Positions 61,301-64,000 of a stretch of DNA of 64,000 bases are shown one piece after another; within the stretch, counting starts at the first letter, position 1, and each line of letters opens with the position of its first letter. The DNA comes from Pycnopodia helianthoides (Eukaryota; Echinodermata; Asteroidea; Forcipulatida; Asteriidae). Under the pieces are notes generated by a model. That model saw only the letters and a program-made list of their open reading frames with translations. It was not told the origin of the DNA and searched no databases. Position numbers and translations under genes: made by a program. The DNA lies in contig CM063244.1 of the NCBI GenBank assembly GCA_032158295.1, positions 25,149,930 through 25,213,929 of the forward strand, in the 5' to 3' direction.

Positions 61301-64000
61301 GTATTTTCCTACAAGGTATATATGTGGAGCTACAAAGTTTCAAACTATCGCACGCAACTTTGAATATGCGCAAGCCACATAAGTGAGCTACCAACTAAAA
61401 TTGGGCCTTGAAATGTGTGTGTTCTTTGCAGTCATCTGATAGCGCCCTCTTTTGACTCGATTTGACTCGAACCCTGCCAATCCAGAGCGGATGTAACACC
61501 ACTAGACTGCCGAGCTTGCCTTATAGTAATGTTACTAGTGAACACTGTAAAAGCCGACAGGTAAACTTGATTTATATGGGATGTACAATAAATGTTTGTT
61601 GTTTGACGTTGCAGTTGTGAAGTTTCGCCGCCGTGCTCGCTTTCTCGAGTTTGTGGTGCAGGTCGTGCAGAAGGCGTTGAGTGAAGGACTGGTAGACACT
61701 GCCATTGAGTGGTGTGAGGATTCAATCCTATGGCTCATCAGGTATTTATACTGATACAGGGTTTAGGGTTACTGTGATGGAGTTGACTTTTGGAGGGGGG
61801 AGTGAGGGGGGTGATAGTTGGAAGGGGGCACTGGAGGGAGGGCAGATAGAACGATGGTAGGGGGTAATAAATGAAGGACTGGTAAACACTTCTGTTGAGT
61901 GGTGTGAGGATTCGATCCTATGGCTCATCAGGTATTTATACTGATACAGTGTCTAGGGTTAATGTGATGGGGTAGACCGATGGATGGGGTGTTGGTAGTT
62001 GGAAGAGTGGGGGGCACTGATAGGGGGTAGACGGAATGATGGTAGGGGGTAATAAATGAAGGACATGTAGACTCTGTGTTGAGTGGTGTGAGGATTCATC
62101 CTATGGCTCATCAGGTATTTATACAGATATCGTGTCTAGGGTTGCTGTGATGGGGTAGACTGGTGGAGTGGGGTTGGTAATTGGAAGAGTGGGGGCACTG
62201 ATAGGGGGTAGATGGAATGATGGTAGGGGGTAACAAATGAAGGACATGTAGACTCTGCTGTTTAGTGGTGTGGGTGTACAATCCTGGGCTTAATATCGGG
62301 TATTTATACTGAGACATTGTCTAGGGTTGCTGTGATGGGGTAGACTGATGGAGGGGGTTGGTAGTTGGAGGAGTGGGGGCACTGATAGGGGTAGATAGAA
62401 TGATGGTAGTGGGGTAATAAATGAAAGACATGTAGACTGCTGTTGAGTGGTGTGAGTGTACAATCCTAGGGCTTAATATCGGGTATTTATACTGATACAG
62501 TGTCTAGGGTTACTGTGATGGGGTAGACTATGGAGAGGGGTTGGTAGTTGAAAGAGTGGGGGCACTGATGACCCGGTAGACTTAAAGCTGGGTTGGTAGA
62601 GAGTATGAAAGAAACGGATAGAGGGATGGGTTGCAGGAGGGCCCGGGGTGGACTGGATGACAGTTGGGATAGAACAAGAGCCAAAGGGAACTGGTTCTGT
62701 CGAGATGATTTTGATCTATTTTGAGAGTAAAGACGCATCATTCTTGACTCTTGTCTCTTCTTGAGATGATTGTAACTTATGTTGATAGTAAAGATGCATC
62801 TTTCTTGACTCTTGTCTCTTTCTTGAAGACGTAATGAGCAGCTGTCGCAGTCAACCACCTTATCCAAGCAGCCTGGAGGAGTGACTGTAGCAGGAGATGA
62901 TCCTAAGAAGTACACGGCCGCCGTTATCGAGTACACTAAGGTAATCAATCTCTAGAAACACGCTGTGTTTTGCTCTGTTATCATTTTAAAATCGCTCGGC
63001 CCATTAACTCCTCAAACCGCCCTCGAGGTTTGAAAAGTTGTATCTTGAGTTTTACGCATGTTATTGGAATGCACCAACCAGCTGTAGATAGAGCGGGAAT
63101 TCAGTAATCACGATGGTCTACAAATAACAAATGGTCCCCAACAAAACAAATTTGTTTTCCAAAGGTTCAAAGGTCTGGAGGTCCCATCCCCAACAGTGCA
63201 CCTATGCAACCCCCTCCCCCCCCATGCAACACACAATGAGTAGTCCAGGCACAGTAAGAAATCTTGTCATTTTCCGTGCTGCCTTCAAGGAGTACATGAT
63301 GCCATGTTTACTTGTGCGCTAGTGCTAAAGGGTTAGTCCAACAAAGTCCTGCATCACATGGCAATCTAGACACCCAAACAGCTAGACTATGTCATGATTA
63401 TCGTGTCCTTAAGCAAGACACTTAACCACTATTGCTGCGTCCTTCGGATGGGACGTAAAGCCGTAGGTCCCGTGTGTTGTGTAATGCACGTCAAAGAACC
63501 CAGTGCACTTATCGTAAAGAGAAGGGGTTCGCCCTGGTGTTCCTGGTTTGATTGGCAGCATATTGTGCCAAAGCACCTTGTAAACCATTACATGGAGTTA
63601 TGTAAAGGAATATGTCTAACACTTCAAAGCGTAGCTCCACAATATTTTGCCGGAAAATACTGAATGTCGGAGCACCTTGAGCGTCACTGAGTGACGGATA
63701 CGAGCGCTTTATGAGAAGCCACTGTTATTATATTATTATGATGGTACGTCTGGACCCATGCTAAACTTTATCAGTTGACAAATTCAGTACAGAGTCCAGC
63801 AGAGTTGTAAACCAATCTTTGCTTGTGAATGTTTGCAGAACAAGCCGGCCACCCTCCAAGTGCCCGCCAAGTCGCCGTCGGACAGCAAAAGCCCAAGGAG
63901 AAAGAAGAAGAAGTTTCAACTCCTTGTCCATCTTAGATCCAATCAGTTGAAGATGTCAGATGCTGCTAAGGCCCAACAGGAGCAGAAAGAACTTCAGGTG
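31202..64000 (+). CDS. CFAP54: CFAP54, N-terminal half (30 exons, runs off the window)
   Basis: Cilia- and flagella-associated protein 54, a large (about 3,100 aa in human) component of the C1d projection of the axonemal central apparatus, needed for ciliary and sperm motility. Thirty exons give about 1,500 codons that follow human CFAP54 in order: FYSGDKNPVINAFQEEYKLF near the start, AVWQCYGRYLDQFG, VLEFLLWACMCMENSVPLLS, YLSWRATLYTAVCHCYYDCK, LPWPRTAVEKLLADMFEG, VAAYTANGTLIG and ALQAVVQCYGLLAPIIHY. Exons 19-21 form a fibronectin-III-like domain. The start ATG at 31202 (within AAGATGGCGG) is preferred; an in-frame ATG at 31157 would add 15 residues but lies upstream of the X-box. Two single-base frame breaks (exon 12/13, exon 16) are noted separately. 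Introns carry most of the window's repeats. Confidence 0.95.
31690..32080. mobile_element. Foldback element with ACAACTCAACAG arms in CFAP54 intron 1
   Basis: ACAACTCAACAGTCGAGACA and GTTGAGACAACTCCATAGTT on the left are mirrored by GTCGAGTTGAGTCGGTCAAC and CAGTTGAGTTGTCTGATA on the right. CAACCAAAGTGACC/TTTGGTCTTTG lie outside. Single copy in this window; type unknown. Confidence 0.5.
32168..32525 (+). mobile_element. tRNA-headed SINE, family 1, full copy
   Basis: tRNA-like head with A-box GTGGTTGAGCGGATA and B-box GGGTTCGAGTCCCGG, then GACACTTGTGTCCTTAAAGC, a body with ACCCAGTGCACTTATCGTAA, and a final (ATT)n. A near-identical copy is at 63385-63735. It lies in CFAP54 intron 1. Confidence 0.85.
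32768..32873 (+). CDS. CFAP54: CFAP54 exon 2
   Basis: Reads ADTLFGLWNSYEARLPTTFY then QQKVIEMGDFLVTIK before GTACGT; human ADSLFGIWNKYKPRLP. The acceptor is an unusual AATCGAAG with little pyrimidine tract. Confidence 0.9.
33122..33370. mobile_element. Foldback MITE, GGGCCCAATTTCATAGAGCTG family, copy 7
   Basis: GGGCCCAATTTCATGGAGCT ... AGCAGCTCCATGAAATTGGG. The arms are longer than in other copies, and the interior includes ATACCAGTCACAAGCAATG. CFAP54 intron 2. Confidence 0.9.
33541..33830. repeat. GGTTGATCCACTCTACGCAC repeat, copy 1
   Basis: TTAATTAGTCCTGTGGTTGA..., AAGTCATAGAGCAACTTGTC and CTGTCATTCTTC match 51342-51390 and 51580-51690, which lead into exon 17. A dispersed repeat of unknown class. 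Confidence 0.65.
33895..34015. repeat. CCTTGCCCTCT dispersed repeat, copy 3
   Basis: GACCTTGGTGCCTCATCAAA, GAAGTGCCCTTTGCAAGAAT and GTGGCCTTGCCATCTC. It continues into a foldback AACTTTACTCAACAGCGTAA that resembles 19438-19535. Confidence 0.7.
34228..34371 (+). CDS. CFAP54: CFAP54 exon 3
   Basis: After TTTTCTTCAAG. Reads EYNLAVWQCYGRYLDQFGDQ then HIEDIVDINMVKEIFFADGL; 48 codons, phase 0. Confidence 0.95.
34960..35247 (-). mobile_element. tRNA-headed SINE, family 1, minus copy
   Basis: In reverse: GGCGTGTCATGGCAGAGCGG, B box GGGCTTGAGTCCCGGTCGTG, then CACTTGTGTCCTTGAGCAA. The head ends about 40 bases from exon 4 and its long pyrimidine tract. Confidence 0.75.
35291..35462 (+). CDS. CFAP54: CFAP54 exon 4
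   Basis: After a T(16)CAG acceptor. Reads FRALYGKSICNYQLVLLTDP and LAFLRLITQVVLPREPLCWL; ends phase 1 at AATG/GTACGT. Confidence 0.95.
35725..35835. repeat. CCTTGCCCTCT dispersed repeat, inverted copy
   Basis: CTTGAATTTCATCTTTGAGA, then GCAAAGGGCACTTCCATTGG and GGGGCACCATGG: the reverse of copies at 27300 and 33895. Confidence 0.7.
35838..36009. mobile_element. Foldback MITE, GGGCCCAATTTCATAGAGCTG family, copy 8
   Basis: The left end is eroded (GGGGCCCAAATTAGTCATGA), the right end intact (GCAGCTCTATGAAATTGGGC). CFAP54 intron 4. Confidence 0.8.
36132..36190 (+). CDS. CFAP54: CFAP54 exon 5
   Basis: 59 bases: GTIHIYSVSRHLMTLGHSAK, matching human GTIYIYTICRKLMVIGQSSK. Acceptor CATTCCAG, donor GTAAAT. 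Confidence 0.95.
36430..36876 (+). repeat. 34-bp minisatellite in CFAP54 intron 5
   Basis: About 13 tandem copies of a 34-base unit beginning GATGATTTTCCATCATAATG and ending AACTGGAAGTCCCA, with few substitutions. It ends about 40 bases before exon 6. Confidence 0.97.
36918..37061 (+). CDS. CFAP54: CFAP54 exon 6
   Basis: VLEFLLWACMCMENSVPLLS then VRYLSWRATLYTAVCHCYYD; the most conserved block of the N-terminus. The acceptor AACCAAG lies only about 40 bases after a 34-bp minisatellite. Confidence 0.95.
37239..37690. mobile_element. TTAA MITE, family C, copy 2 (inverted to copy 1)
   Basis: TTTAAAGGAAGGTTCATTTA at left; the interior GTGAAAGTTTCAGCTGAATA and CTACTTGCTGAGAAAACAGC are the reverse of 21610-21680; ends ATCAATCTATGACCCTACTA, the reverse of copy 1's start. 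Confidence 0.75.
37708..38063. mobile_element. TTAA MITE, family B, copy 4
   Basis: TTAAAGGATCATTACAGTAT ... CAATTCTGTAATGTTCCTTT with TTAA at both ends; 356 bp. Abuts the family C copy and ends 40 bases before exon 7. Confidence 0.85.
38104..38217 (+). CDS. CFAP54: CFAP54 exon 7
   Basis: SFARRALTKVNELSQLEKIS then SAPPSVEIEIIFRQVAVK; human AFARRALAKIDELRQLELMS. Preceded by a TTAA MITE that ends 40 bases before it. Confidence 0.95.
38264..38345 (+). mobile_element. tRNA-like SINE head, family 2
   Basis: GGGGCTAGATAGCTCAGTTGAGTAGAGC-type head. A diverged member of the AGATAGCTCAGTTGGTAGAG family; not a functional tRNA. Confidence 0.55.
38465..39040 (+). mobile_element. tRNA-headed SINE, family 1b, carrying a nested MITE
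   Basis: Head GCGTGTCGTGGCCGAGCGGT with B box GGGTTCGAATCCTGG, body with GGGTACCTGTGAGGGCAGAG, then a TTAA insertion (38709-38935), then GGAATGAAATAAATGGCCCA and a final (ATT)n-like tail. The uninterrupted relative is 58190-58530, minus strand. Confidence 0.85.
38709..38935. mobile_element. TTAA MITE, family D, copy 1 (nested in a SINE)
   Basis: Left TTAACCCTCCTTCTGTCAGT; right end in reverse TTAACCCTCTTGCTGTCTGA; 227 bp. A second copy, opposite orientation, is at 49232-49463. The empty site exists at 58278-58281. Confidence 0.9.
39084..39185 (+). CDS. CFAP54: CFAP54 exon 8
   Basis: LGIMVYKRAVFDTRKKPKGL then LRPKTRSNLKDAQS; 34 codons between TCTTCAG and GTAAGT. Confidence 0.95.
39526..40093. 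mobile_element. Foldback MITE, copy 9, interrupted by a family A MITE
   Basis: GGGCCCATTTCACAAAGCTG at left and GCTTTATGAAATTGGGCCCT at right belong to one foldback element, split at its TTAA by 39544-39922. Confidence 0.85.
39544..39922. mobile_element. TTAA MITE, family A, copy 2 (nested)
   Basis: TTAAACGGAGGGTAACCTTT ... CCACAAACCAATTTGCCTTT with TTAA. The interior CATGAAACATTTCTCAGATT and CTGGACATAACCGCTCCAGA match 8852-9225. Confidence 0.88.
40175..40400. repeat. GGCCATGGCACACGAGGCAA repeat
   Basis: The stretch GGCCATGGCACACGAGGCAA...TGCCTGAAAAAAAAATGTGTC...TGTCATAGCCTTTA resembles 25254-25436 in reverse (GGCCATGCCACAGCCAGGGT ... CTCATGTGACATGGCCTTTA). It is a short inverted-end element with GGCCATGNCAC ends. 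Confidence 0.6.
41082..41413. mobile_element. TTAA MITE, family B, copy 5 (inverted)
   Basis: TTAAAGGTCATTGTACACTT at left; GATCTTACCAATAGTGTACA and CCTTTAA at right. The interior AGACACGATAGCATATTAGG is the reverse of copy 1's GCTATCGTTTCTGAGAAAT. Confidence 0.88.
41425..41640. repeat. CAAACTATCGCACGCAAGTT repeat, copy 1
   Basis: GTTTCAAACTATCACACGCG, then GCACAATCATCTGATGG, then CATTTAAACATGGCCATATG. The same order of landmarks is at 46020-46200 (inverted), 49960-50180 and 61340-61465. Confidence 0.8.
41905..41990 (+). mobile_element. tRNA-like SINE head, family 2
   Basis: GGGCCAGGTAGCTCAGTTGG ... GGTTCAAGTCCCGCTCTAGT. The D-arm and T-arm boxes are clear but the acceptor stem does not pair well. 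Confidence 0.75.
42280..42672 (+). repeat. 73-76-bp tandem repeat in CFAP54 intron 8
   Basis: About five copies of GGTTATTGGAAGAGTACATT ... AAAGGGATGGAGCATCATT; starts at about 42342, 42416, 42489, 42562 and 42638, with degraded edges. Confidence 0.95.
43140..43336 (-). mobile_element. tRNA-headed SINE, family 1, minus copy
   Basis: In reverse: GGCGTGTCGTGGCCGAGTGG, B box GGGTTCGATCCCGGTCATGA, then CACTTGTGCCCTTGTGAGCA. Confidence 0.8.
43675..43920 (+). repeat. Tandem duplication of about 120 bp
   Basis: Two copies carrying CTC.ATGATCTTGTGAAAAA, CAAGGAAGTGTGAGTAGCCC and GATGACCTCTCCATC, at about 43690-43800 and 43810-43920. Confidence 0.9.
43919..44335 (+). repeat. Tandem duplication of about 215 bp
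   Basis: Two copies carrying CTGCAGGTTTTTTGG, AAATATCATCAAAA and CATGCCCACGGCCAATTTCC, about 43919-44115 and 44135-44335. It directly follows the 120-bp duplication and shares CTTTGACCTTTCCCC. Confidence 0.9.
44434..44548. mobile_element. Small palindromic element, GGCTACGGCTACGGCT family, copy 2
   Basis: GGTCGTATCCGAAATTGGCG at left; GTAGCCGTCAATTCGGACAT at right. Confidence 0.8.
44918..45239. mobile_element. TTAA MITE, family B, copy 6
   Basis: TTAAAGGTGTTATACAGGAT ... CTACCATATCTGTAAAATAC with CTTTAA; TTAA both ends. 240 bases upstream of exon 9. Confidence 0.85.
45479..45680 (+). CDS. CFAP54: CFAP54 exon 9
   Basis: LPWPRTAVEKLLADMFEGSA then AQFMAIIETLADSTRRTLLT; ends phase 1 at TTTCAG/GTAAGG. 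A 6.3-kb intron packed with repeats precedes it. Confidence 0.95.
46020..46200. repeat. CAAACTATCGCACGCAAGTT repeat, inverted copy
   Basis: CGCCAGTTTGAAACTTGCGT, GATCGAGAAGAGATCACATG. CFAP54 intron 9, together with an inverted pair GGGGTCGTGGCTGTCCAATA / CGCACAGCCACGACCCCTGC at 46412-46480. Confidence 0.7.
46375..46520. repeat. GTCGTGGCTGTCCAATAAAG inverted-repeat element
   Basis: GGCCGTATAAAACCTTGCAG and GGGGTCGTGGCTGTCCAATA on one side, CGCACAGCCACGACCCCTGC and AGTTTTAAAAGGCCGGTTTA on the other. A related copy is at 53440-53600 (GTTGCCGTGGGATAAAGGAC / TATCGTACTGCCACGATCGT). Confidence 0.75.
46603..46817 (+). CDS. CFAP54: CFAP54 exon 10
   Basis: A Gly/His-rich linker (GGGGHSPRGPHSATDVSLGG) followed by conserved GAVVKFVKWAYNFEQWEVYE and TLVEMVLEYLK. 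Confidence 0.9.
47285..47600 (+). mobile_element. Composite SINE-like element with family 2 tRNA head, copy 1
   Basis: CAGTTTCCCTTGTGGTTAAT, GCTGCCGCTTCCCAGGTTGT, TTGAATGGCTTCTGACTGG, TTGACAAAATAGGGAAACCG, then the tRNA-like AGATAGCTCAGTTGGCAGAG. The same order recurs at 51990-52262 and 52285-52560. Confidence 0.85.
47697..47856 (+). CDS. CFAP54: CFAP54 exon 11
   Basis: GQNDQHFTPEMKSLEILQAM then DPLNPSRKSKKPYSHAEDSS; ends phase 1 at CAGA/GTAAGT. Contains the counterpart of human LLIAMEPLINVKRNK. Confidence 0.85.
47960..48070 (+). mobile_element. tRNA-like sequence, third type
   Basis: GTCACCGTGGTCCAGTGGTT ... GACTGCAGGACTTGCAATCA and GGTTGTGGGTTCGAATCCTA resemble a tRNA head with intact A and B boxes but an unpaired acceptor stem. 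A SINE remnant is likelier than a tRNA gene. Confidence 0.5.
48315..48401 (+). CDS. CFAP54: CFAP54 exon 12 (ends one base out of frame)
   Basis: TPQQRSVLPLNDDRVQLAEV then LYSCAKDHGG. It ends in a five-G run at CATGGGG/GTAAGT, phase 1, but exon 13 begins in phase 0. One G fewer would repair the frame. Confidence 0.8.
48927..49061 (+). CDS. CFAP54: CFAP54 exon 13
   Basis: ESVDRDMVADATLFLWNRCK then SVFQKVQTGASDSVKYLQKI; human KEIVVDIIMFLWQKCK. Acceptor TTATTTCAG, donor GTGAGC. Confidence 0.92.
49232..49463. mobile_element. TTAA MITE, family D, copy 2
   Basis: TTAACCCTCTTGCTGTCTGA ... GAGTCACTGAGAGTAGGAAG with GGTTTAA. The inverse of 38709-38935. CFAP54 intron 13. Confidence 0.9.
49631..49769 (+). 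CDS. CFAP54: CFAP54 exon 14
   Basis: WVHILSIVHEVMYWCGISTM then DSGVTAEVAIRLALVLENNA; ends phase 1. Confidence 0.95.
49836..49935 (+). repeat. GGTTGGGCAGTCGGGTTGGC repeat
   Basis: GTTGGCGTAGTGGTATC...CTTCCACCTCTGGGGACCCT...GGTACTATGTGGATTTGG resembles 16395-16500 in IHO1 intron 7 (GTTGGCACAGCGGTTTC...GGGGTACTATGTGGATTC). A tRNA-derived repeat is likely. Confidence 0.65.
49960..50180. repeat. CAAACTATCGCACGCAAGTT repeat, copy 3
   Basis: CAGTTTCAAACTATCGCACT, CGCACAATCATCTGATGGCG, CATTTAAACATGGCCACGTG. CFAP54 intron 14. Confidence 0.8.
50253..50348 (+). CDS. CFAP54: CFAP54 exon 15
   Basis: GKMKTKTTGGETGSGGRQST then EADNQSVSTLQK, a low-complexity linker. Splice sites TTTGTAG and AAAG/GTAACC; phases fit both neighbours. 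Confidence 0.8.
50755..50845 (-). mobile_element. tRNA-headed SINE fragment, family 1
   Basis: In reverse: GCACCGGACTCGAGCTCTGG, GGGTTTGAGTCGCCGGTCGT. Head only. Upstream of exon 16. Confidence 0.7.
50961..51206 (+). CDS. CFAP54: CFAP54 exon 16 with internal frame break
   Basis: The entering frame reads DATPVPKSPAKSQGASEGRD and TSLYTASILRLGGREQLLAA. The conserved continuation EILERALQGMSYARQIVALT, then DGKSIADVSWVK, is in the next frame, so one extra base is present around 51110 (in CCCGGAGAGATA). Human EQLLFAYQILDRAIGGI spans the break with the same spacing. Confidence 0.85.
51185..51560 (+). repeat. CFAP54: Decayed tandem duplication of the exon 16 end and its intron
   Basis: Unit 1 (about 51185-51345) starts in exon 16 with GCTGATGTCAGCTGGGTGAA; unit 2 (about 51390-51560) has GCTGATGTCATCTGGGTTCA followed by GGTAAGG. 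Both continue with CCCAGGGGTGATNGA and GGTATTGGTT. Unit 2 is a pseudo-exon end. Confidence 0.85.
51713..51964 (+). CDS. CFAP54: CFAP54 exon 17
   Basis: DNTPTKSSKNTGVLDAADKD, then conserved NTIMDLHLELLYMYHRVCIK and a Ser/Lys-rich tail; 84 codons, phase 0. Confidence 0.92.
51990..52262 (+). mobile_element. Composite SINE-like element with family 2 tRNA head, copy 2
   Basis: ATCAGTTTCCCTTGTGGTTT ... TTTGACAAAATAGGGAGACG ... AGATAGCTCTGTCGGTAGAG and GGTTCAAATCCCACTCTGG. CFAP54 intron 17, directly after the donor. Confidence 0.85.
52285..52560 (+). mobile_element. Composite SINE-like element with family 2 tRNA head, copy 3
   Basis: In tandem with copy 2: ATCAGTTTCCCTTGTGGTTT ... GATAGCTCAGTTGGTAGAGC ... 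GCAGGTTCAAGTTCCACTTT. Confidence 0.85.
52688..52862. mobile_element. Foldback MITE, GGGCCCAATTTCATAGAGCTG family, copy 10
   Basis: GGGCCCAATTTCATCGAGCC ... TTAGCTGCTCTTACCTGAAA with TTGGGCCC. CFAP54 intron 17. Confidence 0.85.
53022..53183 (+). CDS. CFAP54: CFAP54 exon 18
   Basis: VQRGDGHIVHIDTHDELLAS then CGKNMVSKALFLMQRALSMT; human NLSKAIYLMQKALLIFEK. Confidence 0.92.
53245..53335 (+). mobile_element. tRNA-like SINE head, family 2
   Basis: GATAGCTCGGTTGTTAGAGC ... GGTTCGAATCTCGCTCTAGT, then TTTTTCTTTGTTCAACCC, the same 3' phrase as at 57360. Confidence 0.75.
53641..53832 (+). CDS. CFAP54: CFAP54 exon 19 (start of FN3-like domain)
   Basis: DAISQVTKAQDQEYKLFSNN, then a Gln-rich stretch, then APLLLSRTDTTMVFRPGPYK; human PPPILLSRTHCSVTLKPAPF. 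Confidence 0.92.
53976..54145. mobile_element. Foldback MITE, GGGCCCAATTTCATAGAGCTG family, copy 11 (damaged)
   Basis: TTGGCCCAAGTTCATAGAGC ... GGTAACCTTATTCTGGTAGT. The right arm is mostly lost. Confidence 0.75.
54238..54355. mobile_element. Small palindromic element, GGCTACGGCTACGGCT family, copy 3
   Basis: GGCCGTATCCGAACTGGCGG / CTGTATCCGCCAAATCGGGA arms; 118 bp. 50 bases upstream of exon 20. Confidence 0.85.
54410..54502 (+). CDS. CFAP54: CFAP54 exon 20 (FN3-like)
   Basis: VAWYRLFGRFASGSNVKVRL then NDYFLPGTGEE; 31 codons between ACTCTAG and GTGAGA. Confidence 0.92.
54619..54950. mobile_element. TTAA MITE, diverged
   Basis: TTAAAGGCAGGATATACTTT ... AAGCAATGCGTACCTTTAA. The ends fit the TTAAAGG rule; the interior GGGCTCAATTGGTCATCGAA matches family B's GAGCTCAAAC..CACAGG region. 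Its right end coincides with the start of the 112-bp repeat. Confidence 0.6.
54942..55640 (+). repeat. CFAP54: 112-bp tandem repeat that includes the exon 21 acceptor
   Basis: Copies start at 54942, 55054 and 55166 (TACCTTTAACGCTTAGA...). Each carries TGGTATTTCACTACTAG followed by TTTCCAGCGTATGATTG, a copy of the exon 21 acceptor and first bases. The third copy is split by a MITE (55227-55591) and ends in the real exon 21. Confidence 0.95.
55227..55591. mobile_element. TTAA MITE, family A, copy 3
   Basis: TTAAAGGGAAGGTACACAAT ... AAACCAAAAGTTTACTCTGC with CTTTAA. 365 bp including both TTAA. The empty site GGTTTAATGATGTATTGG is preserved in the two neighbouring repeat copies. Confidence 0.95.
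55617..55799 (+). CDS. CFAP54: CFAP54 exon 21 (FN3-like)
   Basis: VPAYDCELHVSGLHTNEKYV then FAVAAYTANGTLIGDSIGDT; human GLETNEKYVFAVAAYSNNG. Its first 21 bases and acceptor are copied upstream in a 112-bp tandem repeat. Confidence 0.95.
56189..56331 (+). CDS. CFAP54: CFAP54 exon 22
   Basis: AAYQVGCYPIGLTASRVLWD then HFVAPVPPPESDVELKTARE; ends phase 2 before GTAAGT. Confidence 0.93.
56370..56510. repeat. GGGGCACC-rich dispersed repeat, copy B
   Basis: GGTAAAGGGGCACCTCTGTG and GGGGCACCAAGGCAATGACC. See the copy at 3990. Confidence 0.65.
56906..57053 (+). CDS. CFAP54: CFAP54 exon 23
   Basis: LNTKTCGVASPVILRMFLTS then IFINVDVSVREGQIYCDKLC; acceptor TTATTCCAG. Confidence 0.93.
57095..57378. repeat. 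Head-to-head pair of family 2 SINE heads (long hairpin)
   Basis: A minus copy (57115-57230, ending GGCGGTCTCCCTA) faces a plus copy (57262-57355, starting TTAGGGAGACCGCC). Arms exceed 100 bases; the central gap is about 30. CFAP54 intron 23. Confidence 0.9.
57430..58150 (+). repeat. 150-bp tandem repeat in CFAP54 intron 23
   Basis: Four good copies (ATGCCTTGAT at 57541, 57691, 57841 and 57991) plus partial ends. The unit contains GAGTTCTTCAGAGGTGTGGA and CACATGGTATGAGATATTAG. High identity between copies. Confidence 0.97.
58190..58530 (-). mobile_element. tRNA-headed SINE, family 1b, minus copy (uninterrupted)
   Basis: In reverse: AGCGTGTCATGGCCGAGCGG, GGTTCGAATCCCCGTCATGA, CTGTGAGGGCAGAGAGATGG, GGGAGCTGAGATGGTTTAAG, and an (ATT)n tail at 58184. 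It shows the pre-insertion site of 38709-38935. Confidence 0.88.
58722..58877 (+). CDS. CFAP54: CFAP54 exon 24
   Basis: LQRLAECERMLVAMELAGWL then NESNLALQAVVQCYGLLAPI; human YALQAVTQCYGLLAPII. Confidence 0.95.
59279..59479 (+). CDS. CFAP54: CFAP54 exon 25
   Basis: VLTRCYAILLEMPASLRQRR, later HHMIAVITYHMAKVLRVWKQ; 67 codons, phase 0. Confidence 0.93.
59545..59985 (+). repeat. Degenerate AAGTCTCTTGGGTC satellite in CFAP54 intron 25
   Basis: Dozens of loose copies of TCAAGTCTCTTGGGTCAAG and variants with 9-18-base spacing. It ends about 55 bases before exon 26. Confidence 0.9.
60043..60238 (+). CDS. CFAP54: CFAP54 exon 26
   Basis: ESDQKGKAEAMDFIEDVDGG, then basic KKKRPRRFGQTIYNVEGPKN and EELRALEAHMLRLSKL; ends phase 1 before GTATGT. 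Follows a degenerate AAGTCTCTTGGGTC satellite. Confidence 0.9.
60934..61026 (+). CDS. CFAP54: CFAP54 exon 27
   Basis: AHNADELTGSEDPNILHAFI then AALPSRYAYKE; T-rich CAG acceptor, GAAG/GTACTA donor, phase 1. Confidence 0.88.
61220..61320 (-). mobile_element. SINE tail fragment, family 1
   Basis: TAATAGTGGCTTTTATATAG and CGTCACTCAGTAACGCTCAC are the reverse of the tail seen at 63665-63725 and 38985-39040. Confidence 0.7.
61340..61465. repeat. CAAACTATCGCACGCAAGTT repeat, copy 4
   Basis: GTTTCAAACTATCGCACGCA, GCAGTCATCTGATAGCGCCC. CFAP54 intron 27. Confidence 0.8.
61615..61741 (+). CDS. CFAP54: CFAP54 exon 28
   Basis: VVKFRRRARFLEFVVQVVQK then ALSEGLVDTAIEWCEDSILW; ends phase 2 at ATCAG/GTATTT. 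Its last 59 bases are repeated in the following intron. Confidence 0.92.
61683..62560 (+). repeat. CFAP54: 180-190-bp tandem repeat that includes the end of exon 28
   Basis: Copies start at about 61683 (in the real exon), 61873, 62058, 62239 and 62423. Each begins with a version of GAAGGACTGGTAGACACT, the exon 28 end and its donor CATCAG/GTATTTATACTG, then GT-rich spacer with TGATGGGGTAGACTG. The exon copies decay with distance. Confidence 0.95.
62829..62940 (+). CDS. CFAP54: CFAP54 exon 29
   Basis: RNEQLSQSTTLSKQPGGVTV then AGDDPKKYTAAVIEYTK; acceptor TTTCTTGAAG. Confidence 0.88.
63385..63735 (+). mobile_element. tRNA-headed SINE, family 1 (head truncated)
   Basis: ATCGTGTCCTTAAGCAAGAC, GGATGGGACGTAAAGCCGTA, AACCCAGTGCACTTATCGTA, GAGTGACGGATACGAGCG and an (ATT)n end. 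CFAP54 intron 29. Confidence 0.85.
63839..64000 (+). CDS. CFAP54: CFAP54 exon 30 (partial at the window edge)
   Basis: NKPATLQVPAKSPSDSKSPR, a Lys run, then FQLLVHLRSNQLKMSDAAKA and QQEQKELQ. The last three bases GTG may already be a donor (CAG/GTG). About half of the protein lies to the right. Confidence 0.88.

Noticed and set aside
61432..62948. Several minus-strand open frames of 60-150 residues
   Set aside because: They run antisense through the exon 28 minisatellite and share its period (MSHRIESSHHS repeated); no signal of a real gene.
31202..64000. CFAP54 as a pseudogene because of two frame breaks
   Set aside because: 28 of 30 exons are fully open with good splice sites and strong family agreement; single-base errors at a G-run and a GA-run are likelier technical or allelic.
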